Origin: an uncultured Acidobacteriota bacterium
Lineage (GTDB): Bacteria > Acidobacteriota > Thermoanaerobaculia > Gp7-AA8
NCBI GenBank assembly: GCA_946887105.1
Contig: CAMPKJ010000001.1
Location: forward strand, 56,094-120,093
DNA: 64,000 nt
Direction of reading: 5' to 3'
Part shown: in pieces, positions 50,982-60,163 of the stretch
How the letters are laid out: each line of letters starts with the position of its first letter
Position numbering within the stretch: position 1 is the stretch's first letter
The notes under the pieces: model-generated
What the model saw: only the letters and a program-made list of their open reading frames with translations
Told to the model about the DNA's origin: nothing
Database searches by the model: none
Position numbers and translations under genes: made by a program

Positions 50982-52006
50982 TCTCCCTGCTGATCGTCAA
51001 CTATCGCTCCGCCGCGCTCGCCGCGGAGGCGATCCGCACCGCCCGCGAGTCGACCGCCGACCCGTTGCAGGTGGTCGTGGTCGACAACAGTTGCGATGCC
51101 GCCGAGGCGAACGCGCTGCGCGGGCTCGCCGACACGCTCATCGTCTCCGACACGAATCGCGGCTACGCCGGCGGCATCAACCTCGGACGTCCGGCCTGTG
51201 CAGGCCAGACCATCATCGTTTCGAATCCCGACGTCACGTTCGCAGCCGACGCCATCGCCCATCTGCACGAAGCGCTCGAGCGCGCCGCCGTCGCGGGACC
51301 GGCGTTTTTCTGGGACCCAGGACATCAATGGATGCTGCCGCCCGGCGATCTCAACACCGCGCCCGAGAAGCTCGACGAAGTGCTGGCCAGCCGATCGCCG
51401 GTATGGCGCGAGCAGCGCGACCGCAGACGCTTCCGGAAACGCGTCGCGTTCTGGTCGCGGCAGCAGACCACGGACACGCGCATGCTCTCCGGCGCCGTGA
51501 TGGCCATTCGTGCAGCTGAATTCGATCGCGTCGACGGATTCGACGAGCGCTTTTCGCTCTATTTCGAGGAATCCGATTTCCTGCGGCGCATGGCGGCGCT
51601 GCGGCGGCGCATCGTGTACGTTCCCGCCGCGCGCTGCCGCCATCTGTTCAACCAGAGCGCCGCGCAAATCGCGAGCGAAGCCGCCGCGCATTACGCGGAA
51701 TCCGAGGTGCGCTATCTCGAGAAGTGGAACGGCCCGTTCATCGCGCGTACGCTGAAGCGACTGGAGCGGCCGCTGCCCACGATCGAAGCACAGCCTTTGC
51801 GATTGCCGCTGCTGCTCGACTCTGACGATCTCGTCATCGAGGCCTCGCCGCTGGCGACGTTCGCCACCGCTGCGGGACACTTCCCGTCGACTCGCGAAGT
51901 GGATGTTCCGCGCGACGTTCTCGCTTCGCTGCGTGGCGATCTCTACCTGCGCGTGGTCACTCGCCGGACGGCCGAGGTCCTCGGTACATATAAAATCACC
52001 GCATGA
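50978..52006 (+). CDS. Family 2 glycosyltransferase
   Basis: A 342-residue protein starting at ATG 50978, which overlaps the ATPase stop (ATGA). The GT-A fold features are SLLIVNYRSAALAAEAI, VVVVDNSCD, DTNRGYAGGINLG and NPDVTF, with FDERFSLYFEESDFLRRM as the acceptor-side acidic motif, as in rhamnosyltransferase-like enzymes. It lies in the surface-glycan operon. Donor and acceptor are unknown. Confidence 0.85.
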   Translation: MISLLIVNYRSAALAAEAIRTARESTADPLQVVVVDNSCDAAEANALRGLADTLIVSDTNRGYAGGINLGRPACAGQTIIVSNPDVTFAADAIAHLHEALERAAVAGPAFFWDPGHQWMLPPGDLNTAPEKLDEVLASRSPVWREQRDRRRFRKRVAFWSRQQTTDTRMLSGAVMAIRAAEFDRVDGFDERFSLYFEESDFLRRMAALRRRIVYVPAARCRHLFNQSAAQIASEAAAHYAESEVRYLEKWNGPFIARTLKRLERPLPTIEAQPLRLPLLLDSDDLVIEASPLATFATAAGHFPSTREVDVPRDVLASLRGDLYLRVVTRRTAEVLGTYKITA

Positions 52007-53481
52007 GCGCGACGGGCGTGAGCGTCGTGATCCCGCTGAGTCAGCCGGGCTCGAGTCCGGCGGCGCAGGCCGTGGCGGCGTACCTCGATACGACCGGCCT
52101 CACGTACGAAGTGCTCACGCCCGAGGGCGATCGCTACGGCGCGGCGGTGCGGCGCGGCGTCAGTGATGCCAAGGGGAGCGTGATCGTCATCGCGGACGCG
52201 GAGCTGCCCTATCCGGTCAGCGCAATCGGCGACGCCATCGCGATGGTCGAATCGGGGGCGACCGACGTCGTGTTCGCGAGCACGCGTCGCGGCTACCGCG
52301 GTCCGGCTCCGCTGCGCTGGCTGCTCGTGCCGATGCTGCCCGACCGCACCATCCATCTGGCGGGGTTTTCATCGTCCGCCGCGAAGCTCATCCTCGCGGA
52401 GTCGCGGCTGTCAGGCCGCGGGTGCGAGCTGGAGATCGCGTTTCTCGCGAACAAGTACGGCTTCCGCGTCGAGCATCTCGTCGTCGATGGCGGTACGGCG
52501 CGCGGCCGTGTCTTCGGAGCTTTCGGCGGCATCGGCTCCGCGCTGTCGATCCGCTGGGCAAATCGCCAGAACGCCTATCGCGCGGCGCGGCGTTGCCCGG
52601 TCTGCTTCTCGTCGGAGGTGTGGAGCTGCGCGCAGATCCCCAACAACGTCGTGCGGGCGTGCCGGCGTTGCAAATGCCGGTACCTGAACCAGTTCACGGA
52701 CGAGGAAGGACCACACTCCACGCGGCGCGTTCTGCGCGCGCACGAGCCGCCCGCGCCGCCGTCGTACGAAGCGCATTCGCCGCCCGCGCGCGAGCGCACC
52801 AGTCTTCGGCGTTTTACGTGGTTGCGGAAACAGCTCACCTCGCGCGCGCGCGTGCTCGAAGTCGGAGTGCGCGACGGCACCTTCGGCGCCACGGCGGCGA
52901 CGGAGTACGAGTACGTCGGAATCGATCCCGTTTCCGCGACGGCGCGTCACGCACGCGCGCGCGGACTGGAGGTCTACTGCGCCTCGCTCGCTTCGTTCGT
53001 CAACACCGGTCCCGCGTTCGACGCCATCACGCTCTTTCACGTCTTCGAGAACATGGCCGATCCGCACGACGCCCTCGGGCGGATCAAGGACCTGCTCAAG
53101 CCCGGAGGAATCCTGTTTCTATCGACGTTCGATACCGAGGGACTGATCTATCTGTTTTCGGAGCACAAGCGGATGTCGCAGAACTTCCGCACCCATCTGA
53201 TCCTCTATTCGCGCTCCGCGCTCATCGAGCTGCTCGAACGCTCCGGATTCGAGATCGCCGACATCGGACCCGACTTCGAGTATCGCGATCACAAGTTCCT
53301 GCGCCACTGGATCGCAGCGCATCATCCCATCCTCGCGCCGGTCGCACGCGCGCTGCTGCACGTCCTGCCCGATCCGCTGATCGTCAGCACGGGCTCGATC
53401 CGTATTCTCGCCAAACGCCGCTCCGGTCCGCCGCTGAACGTGCGCACGATCCGATCGGTCGAGCCGACGCATGCCCGCTGA
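52003..53481 (+). CDS. Glycosyltransferase-like / zinc-ribbon / methyltransferase fusion
   Basis: A 492-residue protein, ATG 52003 overlapping the previous stop (ATGA). Residues 1-190 resemble a GT2/DPM-type domain (VSVVIPLSQPG, GSVIVIADAELPYP), though the nucleotide-binding motifs are weak. Residues about 198-230 hold four cysteines, CPVC and CRRCKC, as a zinc ribbon. Residues 270-480 are a class I SAM methyltransferase (VLEVGVRDGTFGATAA, ITLFHVFENMADPHDAL, LKPGGILFLSTFD). This looks like a bifunctional tailoring enzyme of a surface glycan. A TATAAA box 8 nt before the ATG could start a separate transcript. Confidence 0.72.
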   Translation: MSATGVSVVIPLSQPGSSPAAQAVAAYLDTTGLTYEVLTPEGDRYGAAVRRGVSDAKGSVIVIADAELPYPVSAIGDAIAMVESGATDVVFASTRRGYRGPAPLRWLLVPMLPDRTIHLAGFSSSAAKLILAESRLSGRGCELEIAFLANKYGFRVEHLVVDGGTARGRVFGAFGGIGSALSIRWANRQNAYRAARRCPVCFSSEVWSCAQIPNNVVRACRRCKCRYLNQFTDEEGPHSTRRVLRAHEPPAPPSYEAHSPPARERTSLRRFTWLRKQLTSRARVLEVGVRDGTFGATAATEYEYVGIDPVSATARHARARGLEVYCASLASFVNTGPAFDAITLFHVFENMADPHDALGRIKDLLKPGGILFLSTFDTEGLIYLFSEHKRMSQNFRTHLILYSRSALIELLERSGFEIADIGPDFEYRDHKFLRHWIAAHHPILAPVARALLHVLPDPLIVSTGSIRILAKRRSGPPLNVRTIRSVEPTHAR

Positions 53482-54463
53482 CATCCCCGGTGGCTTGATC
53501 ATCCGCGCCTACCGCGACGGAGACGAGCGCGCCATCCTCGGCCTGTTCAACCGCTACTTTCCGCACGCGCCGCGCGGCGTCGAGCACTTCCGCTGGAAAT
53601 ACAGGCAGGATCCGTTCGGCAACGAGCGCATCACGCTCGCGTTTGCGGGCGCGCAGCTGGTCGGCCACTACGCGGGATATGCCGTGCCGTTCCGCGTGGA
53701 CGGACGCGATCTCATCGCGCATCAGATCGGCGACACGATGACCGACCAGTCCATCCGCCACATCGGACGCGGCCCGACCAGCGTGCTCGGACAGACGGCG
53801 CTGCATTTCTACGACCGCTTTTGCGAAGGACGCGTGGCGTTCAACTACGGCTTCAACGTCGCGAACATCCAGAAGTTCTCGCTGCGATTTCTGCGCAGCG
53901 ATCGCGTGGAATCCGTCACGTATCGCGTCGCTCCGCCGCTGCCGCCGATCCGGCGCGCCGAGCGCTGGGTGCGCGGTTATTCGCTCGAGCTGGTGCGCGA
54001 GACCGGTCCGGAATTCGACGAGCTCTTCGCGCGTGTGAGCGGCGCCTATCGCTTTTGCGTCGCGCGTAACGCGGCGTACGTGCGCTGGCGCTATCTCGAG
54101 CGGCCGGACGTCCCGTATCTCGTGATCGCCGTGAGAAAGTGGCGGCGGCTGGTCGGTTGGATGGTCTGCCGCATCAACGAGTCGCGATTCAGTTTCGGGG
54201 ACGCGCTCGTCGATCCCGAATTTCCCGACGCGGTGGAAGTGATGCTTCGTCATGTGGTTCCCTCACATCCGGTCACGATGATCGAGGGGTGGTTTCCGCC
54301 GCGCCCGCAATGGTTCGACGACACGCTGATCGGTCTCGGGTTCGAGACCCGCCCGCAGCCGGACGATCTCTCGCTGATGTGCGTGCCGTTCACATTTCCC
54401 GGCGCGACCTCGCGCATGCGCGAAAATCTGTATTACACATGGGGTGACAGCGACCTGTTTTGA
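53471..54463 (+). CDS. GNAT-family N-acetyltransferase-like protein
   Basis: A 330-residue protein with IRAYRDGDERAILGLFNRYF at the start and the acetyl-CoA-binding-type region LVGHYAGYAVPFRVDG, followed by HQIGDTMTDQSIRHIGRG. The second half (about 180-330) repeats a similar fold, as in double-GNAT proteins of polysaccharide clusters. It overlaps the preceding fusion gene by 11 nt, which supports a role in glycan modification such as acylation of an amino sugar. Confidence 0.72.
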   Translation: MPADIPGGLIIRAYRDGDERAILGLFNRYFPHAPRGVEHFRWKYRQDPFGNERITLAFAGAQLVGHYAGYAVPFRVDGRDLIAHQIGDTMTDQSIRHIGRGPTSVLGQTALHFYDRFCEGRVAFNYGFNVANIQKFSLRFLRSDRVESVTYRVAPPLPPIRRAERWVRGYSLELVRETGPEFDELFARVSGAYRFCVARNAAYVRWRYLERPDVPYLVIAVRKWRRLVGWMVCRINESRFSFGDALVDPEFPDAVEVMLRHVVPSHPVTMIEGWFPPRPQWFDDTLIGLGFETRPQPDDLSLMCVPFTFPGATSRMRENLYYTWGDSDLF

Positions 54464-54510
54464 GCCGGGCGTAAGTTCTGCAAGGCGTTCTCATCCATCG
54501 AGCAAAGGCC

Positions 54511-54933
54511 ATGAATCTGGAGCAGGAACGGAAGGACAAGTCGAAGCGCCTCGGGGACGTGGACCGCAAACGAGTGCTGGTCATCGATGACGACCTGCCC
54601 ATCCGCGGCATGCTCGCCGCCGCACTGCGCCAACACGGATTTCAGGTGCTGCTGGCCGGCGATGGCGCGGAAGGGCAGCGCGCCATGACCATCCATCATC
54701 CCGACGTGATCCTGCTCGATCTGGCCATGCCGGACGTCAACGGCTGGGATTTCCTGCAACGTCTCCAGGAAACCGGCCACCTCGGGCGAGTGCCGATCAT
54801 CGTCGTCTCCGCGCACGTACGCGTCGATCCGCAGGCCTTGCTGCAGATGGGTGTGGCCGCAATCCTGCCCAAGCCGTTCAATCTGCCGGACCTGCTCAAC
54901 CTGATCGAACACTACACTGCGCGCGGTGAATGA
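54511..54933 (+). CDS. Stand-alone response regulator receiver protein
   Basis: A 140-residue single-domain receiver. The acidic pocket D26-D28 is in VLVIDDDLP, phospho-Asp D70 in VILLDLAMPD, Ser/Thr switch in IIVVSAH and Lys in LPKPFN. No output domain is present, so it must act through a partner. It lies 47 bp after the acetyltransferase gene and overlaps the next methyltransferase gene by 8 nt. Confidence 0.9.
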   Translation: MNLEQERKDKSKRLGDVDRKRVLVIDDDLPIRGMLAAALRQHGFQVLLAGDGAEGQRAMTIHHPDVILLDLAMPDVNGWDFLQRLQETGHLGRVPIIVVSAHVRVDPQALLQMGVAAILPKPFNLPDLLNLIEHYTARGE

Positions 54934-55579
54934 TCGTCTGATCGCGGAGCGGCTCGCTTCGTTGTACGAGGGACGCGCGCTGCAGGGTTACGTGCGGTGG
55001 AAAGTGCGCACCGATCTCGCGTACTCCGCGGCGCGCGATGCCTTGCATGGACGCACCGCGCCGCTCGTCGACCTCGGATGCGGCGTCGGCCTGTTGCCGC
55101 TGTATCTGCGCGAGCACGGACACGCCGGGCCGATGGTCGGAATCGATTTCGACCGGCGCAAGATCGATTTGGCCCGCAAGGCGGCGCAGCGGTACGACGG
55201 CATCGAGTTCATCGCAGGCGACGCGCGCGCACCGTTGCCGCAGGGACACGATGTCGTGCTCCTCGACATCCTCCATTACTTCGACCCGGCGTCGCAGCAG
55301 ATCATCCTCGCGAACGCAGCGCGCGCGGGAGACGTGATCGTGATCCGGCAGGGGATTCGTGACGGCTCGTGGCGGCATCGCCTCACCGCGATCGTGGACG
55401 GACTGGCGCGCGTGTTCCGCTGGATGAAGGCGGAACGATTGAACTTTCCGGCGCGCGCGGAGATCGAAGCGCCGTTCGCCGGCTTCGACGCGGAGGTGCG
55501 TCCGCTGTGGGGAAAGATGCCGTACAACAGCTATCTGTTCGTGTTCAGGCGGCGCGCAGTTGCGCGTCGTCCGGAATGA
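54926..55579 (+). CDS. Class I SAM-dependent methyltransferase
   Basis: A 217-residue protein with a GTG start in the overlap with the receiver gene. Motif I is PLVDLGCGVGLLPLYL, followed by GIDFDRRKIDLARKA, AGDARAPLP and VVLLDILHYFD, and VIVIRQGIRDG as the post-motif strand. The substrate is unknown; some related proteins act on lipids or small molecules. Its 3' end overlaps the convergent deacetylase gene by 35 bp. Confidence 0.82.
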   Translation: MNDRLIAERLASLYEGRALQGYVRWKVRTDLAYSAARDALHGRTAPLVDLGCGVGLLPLYLREHGHAGPMVGIDFDRRKIDLARKAAQRYDGIEFIAGDARAPLPQGHDVVLLDILHYFDPASQQIILANAARAGDVIVIRQGIRDGSWRHRLTAIVDGLARVFRWMKAERLNFPARAEIEAPFAGFDAEVRPLWGKMPYNSYLFVFRRRAVARRPE

Positions 55580-56288
55580 CGAACGCGTAGCCGCGCTCTT
55601 TCACCGCCACGATCACGTGCTCGAGCACGCGCAGCGAGTGCGCGCGTCCCTGGTGCAGCACGATGATCGCGCCCGGCGCGAGCCGAGGAAGGATCCCATC
55701 GAGGATCTGCCGCGGATCGCCGATCACGCCGTCGAAGCCGCGCGCGGTCCAGCCGATCAGGCGCATGCCGCGCCGCTCCAGTGCGGGATGCACGGCCGGG
55801 TTCTTGTGCCCGACCGGTGCGCGGAACCAGCGCGGTGTGATTCCGGTGATCGCGGTCAGCGCGGCGTTGCAGCGCTCGATCTCCGCATTCACGCGCTTTG
55901 GCAGGAGGCACCAGAACGTCCCCGAGGGGTGCGTTTGCGAGTGATTGGCAATCGAGTGACCGCGTTCCGCGATCGCGCGCGCAAGCTCCGGACGCCGCTC
56001 GGCGAGCACGCCTTTGACGAAGAACGTCGCCTGCACGTCATGCCGCGCGAAGAGCTCCAGCACGGCGCTCGTGTCATCGCACGGACCGTCGTCGATGGTC
56101 AGCCACACTTCGTTCCGGCCGGTCGCGAAGCGCGTGATGACCGGCCCGAGCCACTGCGCATTCGGCTGCAGCGTCGGATAGAGCAGCAGCAGGTGCGAGA
56201 GCGCCAGCACGCCGATGCCTGCCAGCGGCGAGTACGGCCACAGCAGGATCAGCGCAAGCGGAGCGGCGATCGCGAAGCCGAGAATCAC
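55545..56288 (-). CDS. Polysaccharide deacetylase (NodB-type) with N-terminal membrane anchor
   Basis: A 247-residue protein starting at GTG 56288, which overlaps the upstream stop (GTGA). It opens with a hydrophobic hairpin (VILGFAIAAPLALILLWPY) and then the carbohydrate esterase 4 domain: motif 1 TIDDGPCDD, motif 2 HSQTHPSG (metal-binding His pair), motif 3 FRAPVGH, and motif 5 IIVLHQG. It removes N-acetyl groups from sugars in the envelope. It is the last gene of a six-gene operon. Confidence 0.88.
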   Translation of the reverse strand: MILGFAIAAPLALILLWPYSPLAGIGVLALSHLLLLYPTLQPNAQWLGPVITRFATGRNEVWLTIDDGPCDDTSAVLELFARHDVQATFFVKGVLAERRPELARAIAERGHSIANHSQTHPSGTFWCLLPKRVNAEIERCNAALTAITGITPRWFRAPVGHKNPAVHPALERRGMRLIGWTARGFDGVIGDPRQILDGILPRLAPGAIIVLHQGRAHSLRVLEHVIVAVKERGYAFVIPDDAQLRAA

Positions 56289-56815
56289 GTTTCGGATGTC
56301 ACACCTCGCTCCAGCCGCGCGATCGCGTCGCGCAATGCGAACACGATGACCGAGGCGATGGCGTTCAGCGCGAGCAGTGCCAGGAACTGCCAGGCCACGA
56401 AGCGGATCCACGTTGGTCGTGTCGCGAAATGGACCGATGCCGCGGTGAACGACAGCATCACCGCGAATCCGTTGGCGCGGATTCCGTTCTGCGTGAACGG
56501 CGCGATCGTCAGTGCCGAAATCACGGCCGGAACTTCGAGCAACGCGAACGCCAGCGGCAGCGAAGTGGCGATCGCGATCGCGACATGCCACTGCGCGAAC
56601 AGCGTGACCGCGAGGTAGCACGCCAGCGTCGCGATCAGCCAGCACATCACCAGCCACGTTTCCGTCGCACTCTGATGGCGGTCGATGACCATGATCCCGT
56701 CGCGGTGCTCGGGCTCGGCTCGGCGCAAACGGAAAAATGCTCCCAGGCGAAAAAGAGCGAAATTGTGCCGGGAGGGGAGCCAGCGCGCGTCGGCGCGGCC
56801 GCGCACGAGTCTCAC
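56285..56815 (-). CDS. Polytopic membrane protein of the glycan operon
   Basis: A 176-residue protein with a GTG start at 56815 in a GTGA overlap; ATG 56692 is an alternative. After a basic N-terminal segment there are four helices (WLIATLACYLAVTLFA, IAIATSLPLAFALLEVPAVI, GFAVMLSFTAASVHFA, FVAWQFLALLALNAIASVIVFAL). I recognise no family. Its position between the acyltransferase and deacetylase genes, coupled to both, suggests a role in the same envelope pathway. Confidence 0.7.
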   Translation of the reverse strand: MRLVRGRADARWLPSRHNFALFRLGAFFRLRRAEPEHRDGIMVIDRHQSATETWLVMCWLIATLACYLAVTLFAQWHVAIAIATSLPLAFALLEVPAVISALTIAPFTQNGIRANGFAVMLSFTAASVHFATRPTWIRFVAWQFLALLALNAIASVIVFALRDAIARLERGVTSET

Positions 56816-57732
56816 GCTGGTACCTCATCAGCAAAGGCCTCGTGCGCGAACGGCTGAAACGTGAACCACTGGAACCACGCGCCGCGTACGACCTCTTCGA
56901 GGTCGCGCGCCCACTCCGTCAGCGCGCGGTCGAACGACTCGGCGCGATCGCGCGTGCGCTGCACCTCGAATGGCTTGCCGACCACGAGCCGATAGCGCCG
57001 CCGTCCCATTCGCATGATGAAGAGCGGATAGACGGGCACGCGCGCCGCCATCGCCAGTGCGAACGGTCCTGCGGGGAATAGCGTGCGCTTGCCGAACAGC
57101 CTGGATGGCAGCGTCGAGATTCCCGGCGTCACGCGATCGCCCTGGATGGCGATGATCTCGCCGCGCTGCAGCGCGTGCAGGAGATCGAGCGCCAGCTCGT
57201 TCGCGCGCGTGCTGAAGCCGATCTTCAGCGCGTCGGTCACGGTGCGATCGTGCAGCTCTTCTTCGTAGCGCCGCGTGTCCGGATCCGTTTCCGGCGCGCG
57301 CACCATCACCAGCTGCCGGCGCGAGATTTCGGCGAACAGGTGCGCGCCGAGATCGTAGCTGCCCATGTGCGCGGTGAGGATGATTGCGCCGCCTTCGCGC
57401 GACTGCAGGTCCTCGAAGTTCTCGGAGCCGACGAACTCCCAGTCCGGACCGACGCGCAGCTCCTTGAAGCGCACGTTGTCCGCGATCACGTTCGCGAAGT
57501 TCCAGAACACGCGGTACGTGCGGAAGAAGTTTCCGATGGACGTCGACCGCGGCAGGATCGACTTCAGGTTCAGCATCACGCCGCGGCGGCCCGGTCCCCA
57601 CAGCAGAAAGATCACCGACCACGTCGCCAGGATGCTCGGCTCGATCCACAGCGGCATGTTCAGCACGGCCCAGCGCAGAAACTGCCGCCAGAACACACCC
57701 TGCACCAGAAACCTGCGGAAGGTGGACTTCAC
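56812..57732 (-). CDS. LpxL/HtrB-family lipid acyltransferase
   Basis: A 306-residue protein from GTG 57732 (GTGA overlap). An N-terminal membrane helix precedes the acyltransferase core with the HX4D catalytic motif HMGSYD (His122, Asp127), GEIIAIQGDRVTPG, and LFPAGPFALAMAARVPVYPLFI. The family adds secondary fatty acids to lipid A or to other glycolipids using acyl-ACP. Here it is within a glycosyltransferase operon, so the target may be lipid A or an operon-specific glycolipid. Confidence 0.85.
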   Translation of the reverse strand: MKSTFRRFLVQGVFWRQFLRWAVLNMPLWIEPSILATWSVIFLLWGPGRRGVMLNLKSILPRSTSIGNFFRTYRVFWNFANVIADNVRFKELRVGPDWEFVGSENFEDLQSREGGAIILTAHMGSYDLGAHLFAEISRRQLVMVRAPETDPDTRRYEEELHDRTVTDALKIGFSTRANELALDLLHALQRGEIIAIQGDRVTPGISTLPSRLFGKRTLFPAGPFALAMAARVPVYPLFIMRMGRRRYRLVVGKPFEVQRTRDRAESFDRALTEWARDLEEVVRGAWFQWFTFQPFAHEAFADEVPA

Positions 57733-58910
57733 GTCCGGATGATATCGCCCAACTCTTTGTCCAACGACGGCAGCTGCGGCCGCAGGAGGCGGAAGAGGGG
57801 ACTGCGCATCAGTGCATCGTCGCCGGGGTAGGTGGGGACGAAATGCAGCGGGAAGCGCTCGAAGATCTCGCGGTCGCTGCGCTTGCGGCGGCTCTGCACG
57901 TCGTGGCGTTTCTGCGCGAGCCTGGCCTGGTGCTTCACGATCCAGTCGAACGCGCGGAACTGCATCGTCGTCAGTGGATCGTCGATGGCGACCAGAAATG
58001 GACGGCGCGTGATCTTGCGCAGCACCTTCAGCCGCCGCGATGCCGCGGCCGCGGGCGTGGCGAAAGGGCGTCCGAGCTCCTTCGCCTCCGGGTTGCGCGT
58101 GGTCGCGTAGTGATGCAGCCGGTGCAGGTACGTGAAGAACACCGGCGCGCCCGCTTCGGCGAGGTTCTCGTAGTTCTTGATGGCCGTCTGCAGCGCGTTG
58201 CGCTCGAAGAGCACGCCGCGCTCGAAATCGCCGAGACGGTTGCTGGTCGTGCTCGAGGCATGGCGCACCAGCGCGGCCGGCTCGAACAGCACGCGATAGC
58301 CGGCGATCCACGAGCGCCAGCCGAAGTCGACGTCCTCGAGATAGGCGAAGAAATCGTCGTCGAACGCGCCCAGCTCCATCATCGGCTCGCGGCGCGAGAT
58401 CATGTTTCCGCCGCACGCGAACAGCAGCTCGTCGCCGGCTTCCGGTTCATCACGCGAGCCGAGCGGCTGGCGGAAGCCGTTCTGGAACGCGTGTCCGTCG
58501 AACGTCATCATCCCGCCGATGAAATCGATGATCGTGCCGGTCGGATCGACGATCTTGCCGCCGATCGAAAGCACGTCCGGCGGTGCCGAGTCGATGGCGC
58601 GCACGAACGCCGCCAGCCAGCCCGGCTGCGGAACCGCGTCATTGTTGAGAAAAATCACGTTCGTCGCCGTCGATCCGCGCAACGCTGCTGCCAGACCACC
58701 GGTGAAGCCGCGGTTCTCCGGCAGCGCGAACAGCTTCACGAGCGGATGGCGCGCGGTGATCGCCGTTGCCGAGCCGTCGGTGGAGCCGTTGTCGACGACC
58801 GTGATCGACGCACCTTGCACGTCGCCGAGTTGCGCTTCCACCGCCGCGACGCATTCCAGCGTCTCGCGGCGGTTGTTCCAGTTCACGATGATGACTTCGG
58901 TCGTGCTCAT
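57729..58910 (-). CDS. Family 2 glycosyltransferase
   Basis: A 393-residue protein starting at ATG 58910 (ATGA overlap). Motifs are EVIIVNWNNRRETLECV, VVDNGSTDGSA, ENRGFTGGLAAALRG, FLNNDAVPQ and the acceptor-site FFAYLEDVDFGWRSW. The sequence type is that of rhamnosyl or other deoxysugar transferases (GT2). The C-terminal 100 residues are basic and helical, possibly membrane-associating. Donor unknown. Confidence 0.88.
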   Translation of the reverse strand: MSTTEVIIVNWNNRRETLECVAAVEAQLGDVQGASITVVDNGSTDGSATAITARHPLVKLFALPENRGFTGGLAAALRGSTATNVIFLNNDAVPQPGWLAAFVRAIDSAPPDVLSIGGKIVDPTGTIIDFIGGMMTFDGHAFQNGFRQPLGSRDEPEAGDELLFACGGNMISRREPMMELGAFDDDFFAYLEDVDFGWRSWIAGYRVLFEPAALVRHASSTTSNRLGDFERGVLFERNALQTAIKNYENLAEAGAPVFFTYLHRLHHYATTRNPEAKELGRPFATPAAAASRRLKVLRKITRRPFLVAIDDPLTTMQFRAFDWIVKHQARLAQKRHDVQSRRKRSDREIFERFPLHFVPTYPGDDALMRSPLFRLLRPQLPSLDKELGDIIRT

Positions 58911-60163
58911 GCGCGCAGCCGCCGTTTCAGGCGGTCGAGGATGGACGGCGGACGCGGGGCGAGCGCCGGCCGCGAGACGAACGCGTCCTTCGTTTTCTCG
59001 ACGCGCGGATTGCGGCAGTACTCGCGCAGAGGCGCGAGCGTGCGGTCCCATTGATGCTCGAGCACGAAGCGGCGCGCGCCGTCGACCACGGATGCGTAGA
59101 TAGAGAGCGACCCCTCATCCGAAGGGTGGCCTTCTCCCCTCGTGAGGGGAGAAGGTGCCGCAGGCGGATGAGGGGTTGTCTCATCACCCAGGATCTCGAT
59201 GATCGCATCCGCAAATCTGGCGTCCGTGACCACGCGCCCCGCGCCATACCGCAACAACAACTCGTCCGTCCCCGGCGCCGGACTGCTCACGATCGGCAGC
59301 CCGCACCAGAGGTAGTCATAGACGCGCGTGCGCATCGACAGGTCGGTCTCGATCGAGCGCGGAAACGTGAGCAGAGCCAGCGCGAATCGCTCGAAAAATG
59401 CGCCGCGCTGTTCGTATGGCGCCCACGGTTCGAATCGCACGAAGTCGTATCCGTTCGCCCGCGCGTGCTGCATCGCCTCCGCGAGTTTCCCCTGCGGCGT
59501 GGTGTCGGGATTGGGATGGGTGGTGAACGTGAGCGTCGCGCCGGGAAAGGTCCGGCGCACGATGGCCACGGCGTCGATGGCGGCGATCGGGTCGTACCAA
59601 TCGTAGATGCCGCCGAACAGGATCGCAGGCGAGGACAGATCGCGCGATTTCTCCGGCCGCGGCGGCTGCACTCCGAACGGGGCGATGCCGATCAGCGAGT
59701 CGAGCCGCGGGTCTTCTTCGAAAAGGATCGGATTGAGGCGCCCAACCGCCAGCAGCAGGCCGAGATAGAACAGCCGCTGCGCCTCCGACGCGCAGAGGTA
59801 ATAGTCGCCGCGCGCCAGCGACCCCACCAGCGTGGCGTGATCGTGACGGAACACTTCGTCGCCGCGTTCCGCGTAGTAGTGCAGGTTCTCGACGATGAAC
59901 GGATCGTACAGATCGACGACGGTCGGAATCGGCTGCGCGTGCTCGAACCACGCATTCGCCACGTGACCCTGCACGACCGCGAGGTCATGCGCCGCGCTTT
60001 GCGCGATGAGGCTCTCGACGCTCAGGCCGGAATCGGGCGCGAGGGTCGTGACCGCATGACCGTCGTCGCGCAACACGCGCGCGATCTCGAGAAAGCGGAT
60101 GCCGACGCCGGCGGGCTGACCGTGCCCGAGGGGCTCGGGGCAGACCAGGAGCACACGGCTCAA
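58907..60163 (-). CDS. GT4-like glycosyltransferase with in-frame palindromic insert
   Basis: A 418-residue protein from TTG 60163, which overlaps the upstream stop (TTGA) and is followed directly by the first strand SRVLLVCPEPLGHGQPAGVGIRF. A GT-B fold is suggested by AILFGGIYDWYDPIAAIDAV, the Glu-containing TRVYDYLWCGLPIVSSPAPG, and the long two-domain layout. Between about residues 328 and 352 a palindromic repeat is translated (containing PPAAPSPLTRGEG), just after a predicted helix, where it may form a loop. Confidence 0.8.
   Translation of the reverse strand: MSRVLLVCPEPLGHGQPAGVGIRFLEIARVLRDDGHAVTTLAPDSGLSVESLIAQSAAHDLAVVQGHVANAWFEHAQPIPTVVDLYDPFIVENLHYYAERGDEVFRHDHATLVGSLARGDYYLCASEAQRLFYLGLLLAVGRLNPILFEEDPRLDSLIGIAPFGVQPPRPEKSRDLSSPAILFGGIYDWYDPIAAIDAVAIVRRTFPGATLTFTTHPNPDTTPQGKLAEAMQHARANGYDFVRFEPWAPYEQRGAFFERFALALLTFPRSIETDLSMRTRVYDYLWCGLPIVSSPAPGTDELLLRYGAGRVVTDARFADAIIEILGDETTPHPPAAPSPLTRGEGHPSDEGSLSIYASVVDGARRFVLEHQWDRTLAPLREYCRNPRVEKTKDAFVSRPALAPRPPSILDRLKRRLRA
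59111..59175. repeat. CCCTCACCC-type palindromic element, copy 3 (inside glycosyltransferase gene)
   Basis: Outer arms CCCCTCATCCG (59111-59121) and CGGATGAGGGG (59165-59175); inner arms CCTTCTCCCCTC (59130-59141) and GAGGGGAGAAGG (59144-59155). The same two-level layout as the copies near 21.4 and 22.7 kb. It is translated in frame. Confidence 0.85.
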
